Below, one piece after another: positions 1-5,342 of a DNA stretch of 6,251 bases; the stretch's first letter is position 1, and every line of letters begins with the position of its first letter. The position numbers and the translations under genes are program-made. This DNA is from Pseudonocardia sp. GTDB lineage: Bacteria; Actinomycetota; Actinomycetes; Mycobacteriales; Pseudonocardiaceae. The stretch spans positions 1-6,251 of the forward strand of contig JAKDLE010000186.1 in NCBI GenBank assembly GCA_030453005.1, read 5' to 3'. The notes below the pieces were generated by a model, which made no database searches, was not told the DNA's origin, and worked only from the letters and a program-made list of their open reading frames with translations.

Positions 1-127
1 CTTCTCATCTCGGTCTGAAGGACTCAGCCGATTCCAGCGTCGCTTGGCCTGCCGCTTACGCCGTCCCGCTACACGATCCGCGTGCGGGGTCATCCGCCCG
101 CGATCGGTGGCAGGCACCCGTCGTGGG

Positions 128-150
128 TAATACTGAGGTAGCATCGGGGT
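128..150 (+). promoter_or_regulatory. putative mazEF promoter and autoregulatory operator
   Basis: A TANNNT-type -10 element, TAGCAT at 139-144, ends six bases before the ATG at 151. This would place the transcription start at or next to the start codon, a leaderless arrangement common in actinobacteria. The same bases form the right arm of an imperfect inverted repeat, ATACT (130-134), five-base spacer, AGCAT (140-144), with four of five positions matching. Ribbon-helix-helix antitoxins usually bind inverted repeats over their own promoter, so this is a natural operator candidate. I see no good -35 box. The promoter call is inference from position and motif only. Confidence 0.45.
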
Positions 151-381
151 ATGAAGCTCAGCGTCAGTCTCCCGGACGAGGACGTGGCCATCCTCGATGA
201 GTTCGCTCGCACAGCGGGCCTCCCATCGAGGTCGGCCGCGTTGCACCACGCCGTCGGCATGTTGCGCCTGCCCGGGCTGGAGCGGGACTACGAGGCCGCT
301 TGGAACGAATGGAGAGCATCAGGCGACCACGCGACGTGGGATGCGATCGCGGCCGACGGGGTCGCCGATGCTGCGCGGTGA
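151..381 (+). CDS. MazE-like ribbon-helix-helix antitoxin
   Basis: This 76-residue protein is the probable antitoxin of a type II toxin-antitoxin pair. Residues 1-40 look like a ribbon-helix-helix DNA-binding domain: a short beta strand ([10 protein letters not shown]), a first helix (about 8-22, [11 protein letters not shown]), a turn with PSRSAAL, and a second helix. The acidic, tryptophan-rich tail (about 45-76, with EAAWNEW, SGD and a final Trp-Asp) is typical of the toxin-binding tail of actinobacterial MazE proteins. In this family the antitoxin neutralises an endoribonuclease and represses its own operon. The ATG at 151 follows a putative -10 element by six bases, so the mRNA may be leaderless; a GAGGT at 135-139 could otherwise serve as a distant ribosome site. 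Its last 14 bases overlap the downstream mazF-like gene, which supports coupled translation. The family assignment is strong; the exact MazE subgroup is not determined. Confidence 0.85.
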   Translation: MKLSVSLPDEDVAILDEFARTAGLPSRSAALHHAVGMLRLPGLERDYEAAWNEWRASGDHATWDAIAADGVADAAR

Positions 382-715
382 GATCCGTCTTGCCGATCTG
401 GACCCCGTCCGCGGAAGCGAGGCCAACACGCGACGTCCTGCAGTGATCGTCAGCAACGACCGTGCGAACTCAGTCGCGGCACGACTCGGCCGCGGGGTTG
501 TCACAGTCGTACCGGTCACCAGCAACACCGACCGGATCTTCCCCTTTCAGGCGCTATTGCCCGCTACCGCGACCGGGCTACGGCAAGACTCCAAGGCTCA
601 GGCGGAGCAAGTCCGCTCGATCGCAGTCGAGCGGCTGGGCGCCGTCCTCGGACGGGCGCCAGCCGACGTCATGGCGCAGCTCGACGACGCACTGCGACTC
701 CACCTACAGCTGTAG
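368..715 (+). CDS. mazF: MazF/PemK-family endoribonuclease toxin
   Basis: This 115-residue protein is a probable mRNA-cleaving toxin of the MazF/PemK (CcdB-like fold) family. Family features seen in order are [17 protein letters not shown] (residues 3-19) with the conserved Arg-Gly-Glu start, [10 protein letters not shown] (22-31), the core strand [10 protein letters not shown] (44-53), and [12 protein letters not shown] (74-85), the usual late conserved block. The length matches the family. The ATG at 368 lies inside the antitoxin gene in another frame, overlapping it by 14 bases. That is the normal mazEF arrangement, and the first residues MLRGEI fit the family N-terminus. An upstream in-frame start at 197 would add a tail that is only a shadow of the antitoxin, so I reject it. 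The reading frame is intact and no key block is missing, so the toxin looks active. Which RNA sequence it cuts cannot be read from here. Confidence 0.9.
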   Translation: MLRGEIRLADLDPVRGSEANTRRPAVIVSNDRANSVAARLGRGVVTVVPVTSNTDRIFPFQALLPATATGLRQDSKAQAEQVRSIAVERLGAVLGRAPADVMAQLDDALRLHLQL

Positions 716-833
716 CCCGGCCACCCTTCCGCCTCGCTGGATGAGCCTGCGACCCGCCGGGCGCACCGTCGGTTCGTCTACACGTTGACCAGCTCTACAG
801 CGGCCGGGATCTGACCGCTTCAGGGGTGAGAGT

Positions 834-1481
834 GTGGGCGTGACGCTGCCACTGCTGTTTCTGTCTGGAGCCGGCCTGCCGGCGTGGGTGTGGGATGACG
901 TACGACGACGTTTGCCCGTCGAGTCGCGCGTAGCGGATCACCCGCGCGGGCGGGCAGGCTTGGCCGACCACGCCGAAGCTGCTCGAGCGGCCGCGGCGGA
1001 TTGGCCGGCCTACGGTGTGGTCGCCCACTCGATCGGCGGAGTGGTCGCGGCGGCGCTCGTGGCCCGCGACGCCAACCGGGTACACGCGGTGACCGCGGTG
1101 TGCGGGATCGTCCCGCGGCCAGACACCTCGTTCGTCGCCTCGCTGCCCATGCCGAAGCGCTTGATGATGGGGGCGATCGTCCGATTCGTGGGGACCAAGC
1201 CGCCCGACTCGGTGATCCGCTCTGGGCTTTGCCACGGCCTCGCGAATGTGATCGTTGAGCGGGTAGTGGCCGACTTCAGGGCGGAGTCGCGTGGGCTCTA
1301 CCTCGACGCTGCCCCGGCGCGCCGCTGGCCCAGGGGGGTGACCTACGTGGCGACGACGGAGGACACCGAATTCCCAGTCGGCCTGCCGATGGAGGATCCT
1401 CATCCGGCACGGGGCTTGCTGATCTCCTGGGTTCGTTGTTCGCGCACGGTGCGCAGGTGGAGCGCAGCCCAGGTCCGGTAG
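834..1481 (+). CDS. alpha/beta hydrolase, C-terminus probably degraded
   Basis: The N-terminal 180 residues look like a small alpha/beta-hydrolase. There is a first strand and oxyanion region (LPLLFLSGAGLPAWVWDD, 5-22), an Arg-Gly-Arg loop, and a nucleophile elbow VAHSIGG (63-69) with Ser66 as predicted nucleophile. The block VTYVATTEDTEFPV (169-182) is the usual strand near the acid residue. Straight after it the protein reads GLPMEDPHPARGLL. In relatives, as I recall them, a stretch of about 25 residues ending in Gly-His-Leu-Pro-Met-x-Glu-Asp-Pro should precede this, with the catalytic His. So an in-frame deletion seems to have removed the His. The original stop also seems lost, since the frame runs about 80 bases past the end of the convergent DNA glycosylase gene. 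GTG at 834 has AGGGGTGA seven bases upstream by anti-SD alignment; GTG at 840 is an alternative. Substrate unknown; probably inactive. Confidence 0.6.
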   Translation: MGVTLPLLFLSGAGLPAWVWDDVRRRLPVESRVADHPRGRAGLADHAEAARAAAADWPAYGVVAHSIGGVVAAALVARDANRVHAVTAVCGIVPRPDTSFVASLPMPKRLMMGAIVRFVGTKPPDSVIRSGLCHGLANVIVERVVADFRAESRGLYLDAAPARRWPRGVTYVATTEDTEFPVGLPMEDPHPARGLLISWVRCSRTVRRWSAAQVR

Positions 1482-2266
1482 GGCCGCCAGGCGTTCGCGA
1501 TGTCGGTGAGGCGGTGGTCGGGGCCGTAACGCTCGGTGAGCTCGGCGTCGAGCCGGCGCTCGTGCTGGGGAAGCGCGTCGGGGGCGTTCGCGCCGCGGAT
1601 GACGACGAGCTCGGCACCGAACGGGCCGAGCCCCTTGATTTCCCGCACCGTCCGGACCGCGTGGTCGGGGTCGACCGCACGCAGGCTCGCGCCGTCGAGC
1701 CTGCCCTCGAGGGCGGCCTCGGCGACGGCGTGCAGGTACTCGGTCTTGCGGCCGGGCAGGTCGAGGTCGAGACCACGCAGCGCGCCCGGGGAGGGGAAGG
1801 CGCCGTGGTCGCCGTGCCGGGCGAGGAGATCGTCGCGCAGCCGCGCGGCCTGCGGGATCCGGATCCGCTGGGACAGCACCGCCCAGACAGCGGCCTCGTA
1901 GGGAGAGTGGAACCCGCACGGTCGCAGCCCGGGCAGCCGGGCCTGGGCATCGGCGATGACCGGGTCGCGCCCGGCGACCTCGGGCCAGCCGCGGGCGTCG
2001 ACGTCGAGCGACAGCAACCGGCAGGCCTGCGCCGCGGCCGCTTCGAGATCACCGGCGCCGGTGACCGTGAGGTGCGCGCGACCGCCGTGCTGGGCCACCA
2101 CCACCTCGACCCGGCGCCAGTCCTGCTCGGTGCGGAAGACCGTGCGCAGCCGCTGCGACTGCTCGTGTCCGGGCAGCGCGGCGGGAGCGAAGCCTTGCCA
2201 GAAGGCTCTGCTGGTGCCCAGCGACCAGGGGCCGAGCACCTCGATGTCCACCTCGTGGCGCGCCAT
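1400..2266 (-). CDS. AlkA-like DNA-3-methyladenine glycosylase family protein (HhH-GPD)
   Basis: This 288-residue protein belongs to the HhH-GPD base-excision-repair superfamily, nearest the AlkA / 3-methyladenine DNA glycosylase II group, which removes alkylated bases from DNA. A beta-rich N-terminal domain (about 1-90) is followed by the helical part: FHSPYEAAVWAVLSQRIRI (119-137), the helix-hairpin-helix IKGLGPFGAEL (210-220), and DALPQHERRL (230-239). The catalytic Asp of AlkA normally sits three residues after the Pro; here that position is Glu236. I recall His-Glu at this place in many actinobacterial relatives, so it may be a subfamily trait. The C-terminal WRPYRTWAALHLR (260-272) is typical and complete. 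ATG at 2266 is preferred because GGGGAGG (2279-2273) stands six bases before it; a GTG at 2287 also opens the frame but would place that ribosome site inside the gene. It lies 17 bp after the VOC gene, probably one operon. Confidence 0.85.
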   Translation of the reverse strand: MARHEVDIEVLGPWSLGTSRAFWQGFAPAALPGHEQSQRLRTVFRTEQDWRRVEVVVAQHGGRAHLTVTGAGDLEAAAAQACRLLSLDVDARGWPEVAGRDPVIADAQARLPGLRPCGFHSPYEAAVWAVLSQRIRIPQAARLRDDLLARHGDHGAFPSPGALRGLDLDLPGRKTEYLHAVAEAALEGRLDGASLRAVDPDHAVRTVREIKGLGPFGAELVVIRGANAPDALPQHERRLDAELTERYGPDHRLTDIANAWRPYRTWAALHLRTVREQRTQEISKPRAG

Positions 2267-2283
2267 CGCCGACCTCCCCACCG

Positions 2284-2655
2284 TCACATGCGGTCGTGCA
2301 CGGTGACGGCGTACCCGTCGGGGTCGACGAAGGTGAAGGCGCGCCCGAACGGGCCGTCGACGGGTGCGCTGAGGATCGGCACGTCAGCGGCGGCGAGGCG
2401 GTCGTGCACGCTCTGCGCGTCCTCGGCGTGCAGCCACAGCGCTACCCCGAGCCCCGGCCGCGGTGTCGCGGCGTCCAGGTCGACCCCGGGCAACGGCTCG
2501 CGGACGGCGAAGGCGATCGGCGTGGTGTCGAACACGACCGCGCCGGGCGGACCGGCGGGCCGTCTGCGCAGCCCGAGATGGCACTCGTAGAACTCCGCAG
2601 CACGGTCGAGGTCGCGGACCTGCAGGGCGAGGAAATCCGGTCCGGTGACGGTCAT
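2284..2655 (-). CDS. VOC (glyoxalase/bleomycin-resistance) superfamily protein
   Basis: This 123-residue protein has the paired beta-alpha-beta-beta-beta fold of the vicinal oxygen chelate superfamily. The first half is FLALQVRDLDRAAEFYECHLGL (residues 8-29), the standard opening. The second half includes ALWLHAEDAQSVHDRLAAAD (72-91) and ends FTFVDPDGYAVTVHD (108-121). The usual metal-binding positions look lost: the first His position is Phe, and the Glu after the final Asp-Pro-Asp-Gly is replaced by Thr. It may therefore be a ligand-binding or sequestering protein rather than a metal-dependent lyase or dioxygenase. ATG at 2655 is chosen because GGAGG (2665-2661) sits five bases upstream; the frame stays open further but through the marR region. 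It diverges from marR across two palindromes, so it is probably the regulator's main target. Its substrate cannot be named. Confidence 0.85.
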   Translation of the reverse strand: MTVTGPDFLALQVRDLDRAAEFYECHLGLRRRPAGPPGAVVFDTTPIAFAVREPLPGVDLDAATPRPGLGVALWLHAEDAQSVHDRLAAADVPILSAPVDGPFGRAFTFVDPDGYAVTVHDRM

Positions 2656-2670
2656 GCCTGCCTCCAGTAG

Positions 2671-2713
2671 TGTCAGGATGTTGACATGCACAGTGTGTGT
2701 CAAGGTGTTGACA
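2671..2713. promoter_or_regulatory. twin MarR-type operators in the divergent promoter region
   Basis: Two 16-bp palindromes with perfect five-base arms occur here: TGTCAGGATGTTGACA at 2671-2686 and TGTCAAGGTGTTGACA at 2698-2713. Both fit TGTCA-N6-TGACA, and their centres are 27 bp apart. They fill most of the 57 bp between the VOC gene and marR. The second ends on the A of the chosen marR start codon. TTGACA inside each also resembles a -35 box. MarR dimers typically bind 16-20 bp palindromes of this kind, so repression of both divergent genes and release by a small ligand is the natural reading. The repeats are seen directly; binding is inferred. Confidence 0.8.
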
Positions 2714-3213
2714 TGAGTCAAGGCGAGAGCGTCGGCAACCTGGACGAGTCGGTGGGATACGTTCTCAAGCAGGCCGCCTCCGCGCTGCGTGCTGCGATGG
2801 ACGTCGCGCTGCGGCCCCTGCAGCTCACCGTCCCGCAGTACGCGTGCCTGGAGCTGCTCGGACAACGCCCCGGCCTGTCCAACGCCGATCTCGCCCGCGG
2901 CGCGTTCGTCACCCGCCAAGCCATGAACGGCGTACTGCGCGGTCTGCAAGATCGCGGACTGGTCACCCGGCCGGCCACTGCGGCCCACGGCCGCGCCCGG
3001 CCCACCGAACTCACCCTCACCGGACGCGAGCACCTACACGCAGCCAGTCGTGCGGTGCACGCCGTCGAACAGCAGATGCTCTCCCCGCTGTGCCCGAACC
3101 AGCAGCAGCAACTGCGTGAGAACCTCGCCGCCTGCGCCTCCGCCTTGAGACCACAGGCAGCAGAAGCCGTCGGCACCCCGATCGCCAGCGCCCCCACCGT
3201 CCCATCCCAGTAG
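2713..3213 (+). CDS. MarR-family transcriptional regulator
   Basis: This 166-residue protein is a winged-helix regulator of the MarR family. The N-terminal dimerisation helix is followed by LTVPQYACLELLGQRPGLSNADLAR (38-62), the recognition helix region FVTRQAMNGVLRGLQDRGLVTR (65-86), and a wing with AHGRARPTELTLT (91-103). A C-terminal helix follows, then a low-complexity Ala/Pro tail (about 145-166). Such proteins usually repress adjacent genes until a phenolic compound, drug or oxidant is bound. Cys45, Cys127 and Cys141 are present, but I see no specific redox-switch pattern. ATG at 2713 is preferred: AAGG lies seven bases upstream and the frame then starts MSQGES. An in-frame ATG at 2686 would add nine residues and start within the first operator. 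It is divergent from the VOC-glycosylase pair, sharing twin palindromes, so autoregulation plus control of that operon is likely. Confidence 0.9.
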   Translation: MSQGESVGNLDESVGYVLKQAASALRAAMDVALRPLQLTVPQYACLELLGQRPGLSNADLARGAFVTRQAMNGVLRGLQDRGLVTRPATAAHGRARPTELTLTGREHLHAASRAVHAVEQQMLSPLCPNQQQQLRENLAACASALRPQAAEAVGTPIASAPTVPSQ

Positions 3214-3448
3214 CGGATGGTCGGGCGGGACGGAGTTCGACGGCGAGCGACAGGGACGGCGGCGGCCAACTGTTCTCAGTGCGCCGCCGGGCTGTCTGTT
3301 CTGGCGTGAGCGCGTGCGTCGTCCGATCCCATAGGCGGTGTTGCGATGACGTTGCGTAGGCGTTCGTTGAGGTGAGGTGGAGCTTCCGTTTGTCGCGACC
3401 GGCCGGCTGGGCGACACCGTCGCCGTGGATGAGTTCCTTCTCGCACCG
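3214..3448. other. intergenic region without a convincing gene
   Basis: These 235 bp separate the convergent marR and tetR genes. I translated the minus strand in all three frames and found only Arg/Pro-rich strings without family features. No start with a ribosome site supports a plus-strand gene either. It contains one GC-rich inverted repeat (listed separately), and its first 18 bases are part of a degenerate repeat also found near 5663-5686. Confidence 0.6.
3257..3289. terminator. possible stem-loop between convergent genes
   Basis: CGGCGGCG at 3257-3264 is complementary to CGCCGCCG at 3282-3289, an eight-base stem with a 17-base loop. It lies 44 bp past the marR stop, upstream of the convergent tetR end. 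There is no T run, and such GC pairings arise easily in this genome, so the terminator call is weak. Confidence 0.25.
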
Positions 3449-4078
3449 TCAGGAGTGTGCGGCCACGAAGATCCGCACGGCCTCCTTGACGTGGCGTATC
3501 AGCGCTTCCTCGCTGGGGATGCCCTTGTCGCCCAGCAGCATCGCCACGTTGAGCGGAGCGCCCATGACCAGCCAGTTCAGGTGCGTGGCGGCCACGCGGG
3601 GGTCGTCGACGTGCAGTAGGCCGCGCTCGGCGTAGGCCGCGACGAGGTGGGTCAGCTCGGTGATCGCGCGGGCGGGGCCGCCGTCGAACAGCGCGTCGGC
3701 GAGCTCGGGGAACCGTGCCACCTCGCCAATCACGAGGCGACGCAGCTGCAGTAGCCGTGGCTGCAGGACGACGGTGAGCTGGCGCAGGGCGTAGCTGCGC
3801 AGGTGGCGGGCGACGTCGTCGTCGAGCTCGTCCGACTCGGCGGCCCGGTGGTCGAGGACCCGGTCGCCCGCGTCGCCCGTCATGGCCGAGACGACCGCGA
3901 CGAACAGGGCTTCCTTATTACCGAAGTGCGCGTAGACCGTCGGCTTCGACACGTGGGCCCGGCTGGCGACGTCGTCCACGCTGGCGCCGAGGTAGCCGTG
4001 GGCGAGGAACAGCTCCTCGGCGGCCCCGAGGATGTCGGCGCGCTTGCGCGCGGAGCGGGAGAGCGGCGGCGCGGGCAT
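3449..4078 (-). CDS. TetR/AcrR-family transcriptional regulator
   Basis: This 209-residue protein is a one-component repressor of the TetR family. The N-terminal DNA-binding domain is clear: RKRADILGAAEELFLAHGY (11-29), then the helix-turn-helix ASVDDVASRAHVSKPTVYAHF (32-52) followed by GNKEALF (53-59). The rest is a helical ligand-binding and dimerisation domain of ordinary length; the later segment with HLNWLVMGAPLN (164-175) resembles the AefR-like TetR C-terminal domain. ATG at 4078 has no ribosome site, but a TAGCCT -10-like element (4091-4086) ends seven bases upstream, which fits leaderless translation. It diverges from the DUF1905 gene; the shared spacer holds a palindrome that would let it repress itself and that operon. 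The ligand is unknown. The gene is intact, although part of its presumed target operon is decayed. Confidence 0.9.
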   Translation of the reverse strand: MPAPPLSRSARKRADILGAAEELFLAHGYLGASVDDVASRAHVSKPTVYAHFGNKEALFVAVVSAMTGDAGDRVLDHRAAESDELDDDVARHLRSYALRQLTVVLQPRLLQLRRLVIGEVARFPELADALFDGGPARAITELTHLVAAYAERGLLHVDDPRVAATHLNWLVMGAPLNVAMLLGDKGIPSEEALIRHVKEAVRIFVAAHS

Positions 4079-4080
4079 GT

Positions 4081-4136
4081 TTGACAGGCTAACACTGAAC
4101 GGTTTAGTTTGGCCATGTTCACGCTAAACGGTGTGG
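4081..4136. promoter_or_regulatory. divergent tetR / DUF1905 promoters with TetR operators
   Basis: Plus strand: TTGACA (4081-4086), an 18-bp spacer and TAGTTT (4105-4110) make a good promoter for the DUF1905 gene, giving a leader of roughly 40 bases. Minus strand: TAGCCT (4091-4086) is a -10 candidate for tetR. The palindrome ACTGAAC-G-GTTTAGT (4094-4108, six of seven pairs) overlaps the plus-strand -10 and lies just upstream of the minus-strand -10. A weaker related copy, CTAAACGGTGTGG (4124-4136), follows 29 bp downstream centre to centre. This is typical of TetR operators; binding is inferred. Confidence 0.65.
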
Positions 4137-4158
4137 TTCAGAGATTTGGGAGGTCCCC

Positions 4159-4446
4159 GTGGCCGACACGTTCACCCCGCTCGACCAGCACTTCGAGGTT
4201 CCGCTGCGGCGCGACGACGCGAAGGGCGCGTGGACGATCGCCGTGCTCCCCGCGTCGGGCAAGCTGCTCGGCACCCGGGGGCCGGTGAAGGTCTCCGGCC
4301 TGATGGACGGGCACCGCTTCGACGCCACACTGCTGCCGATGGGCGACGGCACGCACATGGTGCCGGTCAAGGCGGACCTGCGACACCGCATCGGCAAGGG
4401 CGACGGCGACCTCGTCCGTATCCGTCTCGACCCCCGCAACGGCTGA
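4159..4446 (+). CDS. DUF1905 domain protein
   Basis: This 95-residue protein matches the small beta-rich DUF1905 family. Features are a first strand with HFEVPLRR (11-18), WTIAVLP (25-31), KVSGLMDGHRFDATLLPMGDGTHMVPVKADLRHRIGKGDGD (in two adjoining blocks, about 44-84) and a final strand VRIRLDP. The lysine/arginine pair before a Gly-Lys-Gly-Asp-Gly-Asp turn is typical. The function of the family is not established; in other bacteria the domain is often joined to a YdeI-like (OmpD-associated) domain, absent here. The start is GTG at 4159, five bases after GGGAGG (4148-4153). It is the first gene after the TetR-controlled promoter, and the next reading frame begins nine bases after its stop, so it probably led an operon with the now broken hydrolase and TIGR03083 genes. 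Confidence 0.8.
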   Translation: MADTFTPLDQHFEVPLRRDDAKGAWTIAVLPASGKLLGTRGPVKVSGLMDGHRFDATLLPMGDGTHMVPVKADLRHRIGKGDGDLVRIRLDPRNG

Positions 4447-4455
4447 GGGACGACG

Positions 4456-4619
4456 ATGAGCAGCCATGCCACCACCGGCCGCGGCGACGCCGTCACCTTC
4501 GACCTGCGGGGCTCCGGCCCCGCCGTCGTGTTCGTCGCCGGGGCCGGGCCCAACCGCGCCGTCGACCCCTCGACCACCCGCACGGCGGAACTGGCCCCGG
4601 AACAGGGCCTCACCACCGT
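4456..4619 (+). pseudogene. alpha/beta hydrolase, N-terminal remnant
   Basis: From ATG at 4456 the frame encodes about 55 residues that look like the start of an alpha/beta hydrolase: VTFDLRGSGPAVVFVAGAGP (residues 13-32, the first strands and the oxyanion-hole loop) and RTAELAPEQGLTTV (42-55). In intact relatives the strand ending here is followed by Asp-Arg-x-Gly-x-Gly-x-Ser and then the nucleophile elbow. Here the sequence instead becomes arginine/proline-rich nonsense in this frame, while the neighbouring frame begins to match a different family (TIGR03083). So the hydrolase lost its catalytic parts, probably around 200 codons, in a deletion ending near 4611-4622. A GAGGG just before the start, nine bases after the DUF1905 stop, suggests it was once translated in that operon. 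The frame stays open to 5226 but without family signal. Confidence 0.7.
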
Positions 4620-5203
4620 CTCGCCGACGCCGCAGGCCGCTGCACCGACGACCAGTGGGCGACCGCGTCTCTGTGCGACGCGTGGTCGGTCCGCGACGTC
4701 GTCGCCCACCTCACGACCACGACGCGGACCGGCCTGCTGCAGGTGCTGCGCGCAGCGGTCCGGGCACGGGGCAGCTTCGACCGGATGGAGATCAACCTCG
4801 CCGTGGAGCGAGCGACGGCTCACTCCACGGCCGAGCTCGTCGCGTTGCTGCGCGAGAGCGCCGACTCCACCCGCCGGATGCCCGGCAGCTCGCCGATGGA
4901 CCCCTCATGGACCTCGTCATCCACGGCAAGGACATCGCGCGGCCACTGGGCCTGCGCTACGACTCCCCGCCCGCGGTGGTGGCCGCCTGCCTCGCCTACG
5001 TCGCCCCGAACACCTTCCTCGGAGGCCCCCGACGGTTGTCGGGGCTGCGGATCGTGTCGACCGACACCGGATGGTCGCTCGGCGCGGGCGCCGAGGTCCG
5101 CGGACCGGATATCGACCTCCTGCTCGTGGCGTCCGGGCGGCGCGCCGGCCTCGCCACCCTCGACGGCCCCGGGGTCGCGACGCTCTCCGCGCGCCTGCCT
5201 TGA
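4611..5203 (+). pseudogene. TIGR03083 / maleylpyruvate-isomerase-like mycothiol-dependent enzyme, broken
   Basis: Two frames together give one recognisable protein. In the first (codons in phase with 4620) the sequence reads RLADAAGRC, QWATASLCDAWSVRDVVAHL (4653-4712), then a helical part up to GSSPMDP. In the second (phase with 4904) it continues LMDLVIHGKDIARPLGLR and runs to a TGA at 5201. The joint is CCCC at 4901-4904; one more C would restore a single frame. Members of this DinB-like family use mycothiol and a metal. The His of VVAHL (codon 4707) and the Asp and His of MDLVIHG (codons 4910 and 4922) are the likely ligands, and all are still present. The normal N-terminus, roughly 15-20 residues with its start codon, is missing because the gene abuts the truncated hydrolase. 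Natural decay or, for the missing C only, a sequencing error. Confidence 0.75.
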
Positions 5204-5327
5204 GACCGGCCCGCCGCCCCAAGTGACTGAACCAGCAGGCGGGATGTCCGGTAAGGGATCCTCACGCGGAACGGGCAGCTCGGCCGATCTGTGTGGTCCG
5301 TGCCACTGCCCATGCACGCTGGTGACC

Positions 5328-5342
5328 GGTAGCATCCTGGCG
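5328..5342 (+). promoter_or_regulatory. putative leaderless promoter of the coiled-coil gene
   Basis: TAGCAT at 5330-5335 is a TANNNT -10 candidate that ends seven bases before the ATG at 5343. The nine-base string GGTAGCATC (5328-5336) is identical to the one in front of the mazE-like gene (137-145), at nearly the same distance from its start. No ribosome site is visible. Inferred from motif and spacing. Confidence 0.4.

Noticed and set aside
3..194. Open plus-strand frame at the window start, with a stretch HLGLKDSADSSVAW that looked protein-like
   Set aside because: It runs through the mazE promoter into the mazE gene, turns Arg/Gly-rich, and has no definable start; I could not tie it to a family. 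It might be the tail remnant of an upstream gene, but the evidence is too weak.
785..813. TTGACC as a -35 box for the hydrolase gene
   Set aside because: The -35 is fair, but at 17-18 bp the -10 position reads GATCTG/ATCTGA, which is not convincing.
930..955. Third possible copy of the TAGCGGAT...GCGGG repeat inside the hydrolase gene
   Set aside because: Only the first eight bases and a GC-rich tail match, and the register differs; it is likely chance in high-GC coding DNA.
795..1919. Long minus-strand open frame across the hydrolase and glycosylase region
   Set aside because: Arginine/proline-rich shadow; it conflicts with the recognisable hydrolase on the plus strand and the glycosylase in another minus frame.
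1436..2590. Long plus-strand open frame opposite the DNA glycosylase and VOC genes
   Set aside because: Its translation is Gly/Arg/Pro-rich with no family features; the minus strand gives two clearly recognisable proteins with strong ribosome sites.
2686..2712. Upstream ATG as the start of marR
   Set aside because: It overlaps the first operator and adds nine residues not expected in the family; ATG 2713 has a better-placed AAGG, although the longer form cannot be ruled out.
3034..3417. Minus-strand open frame between marR and tetR
   Set aside because: Most of it is antisense to marR and the rest is low-complexity Arg/Pro/Ser; no ribosome site or family signal.
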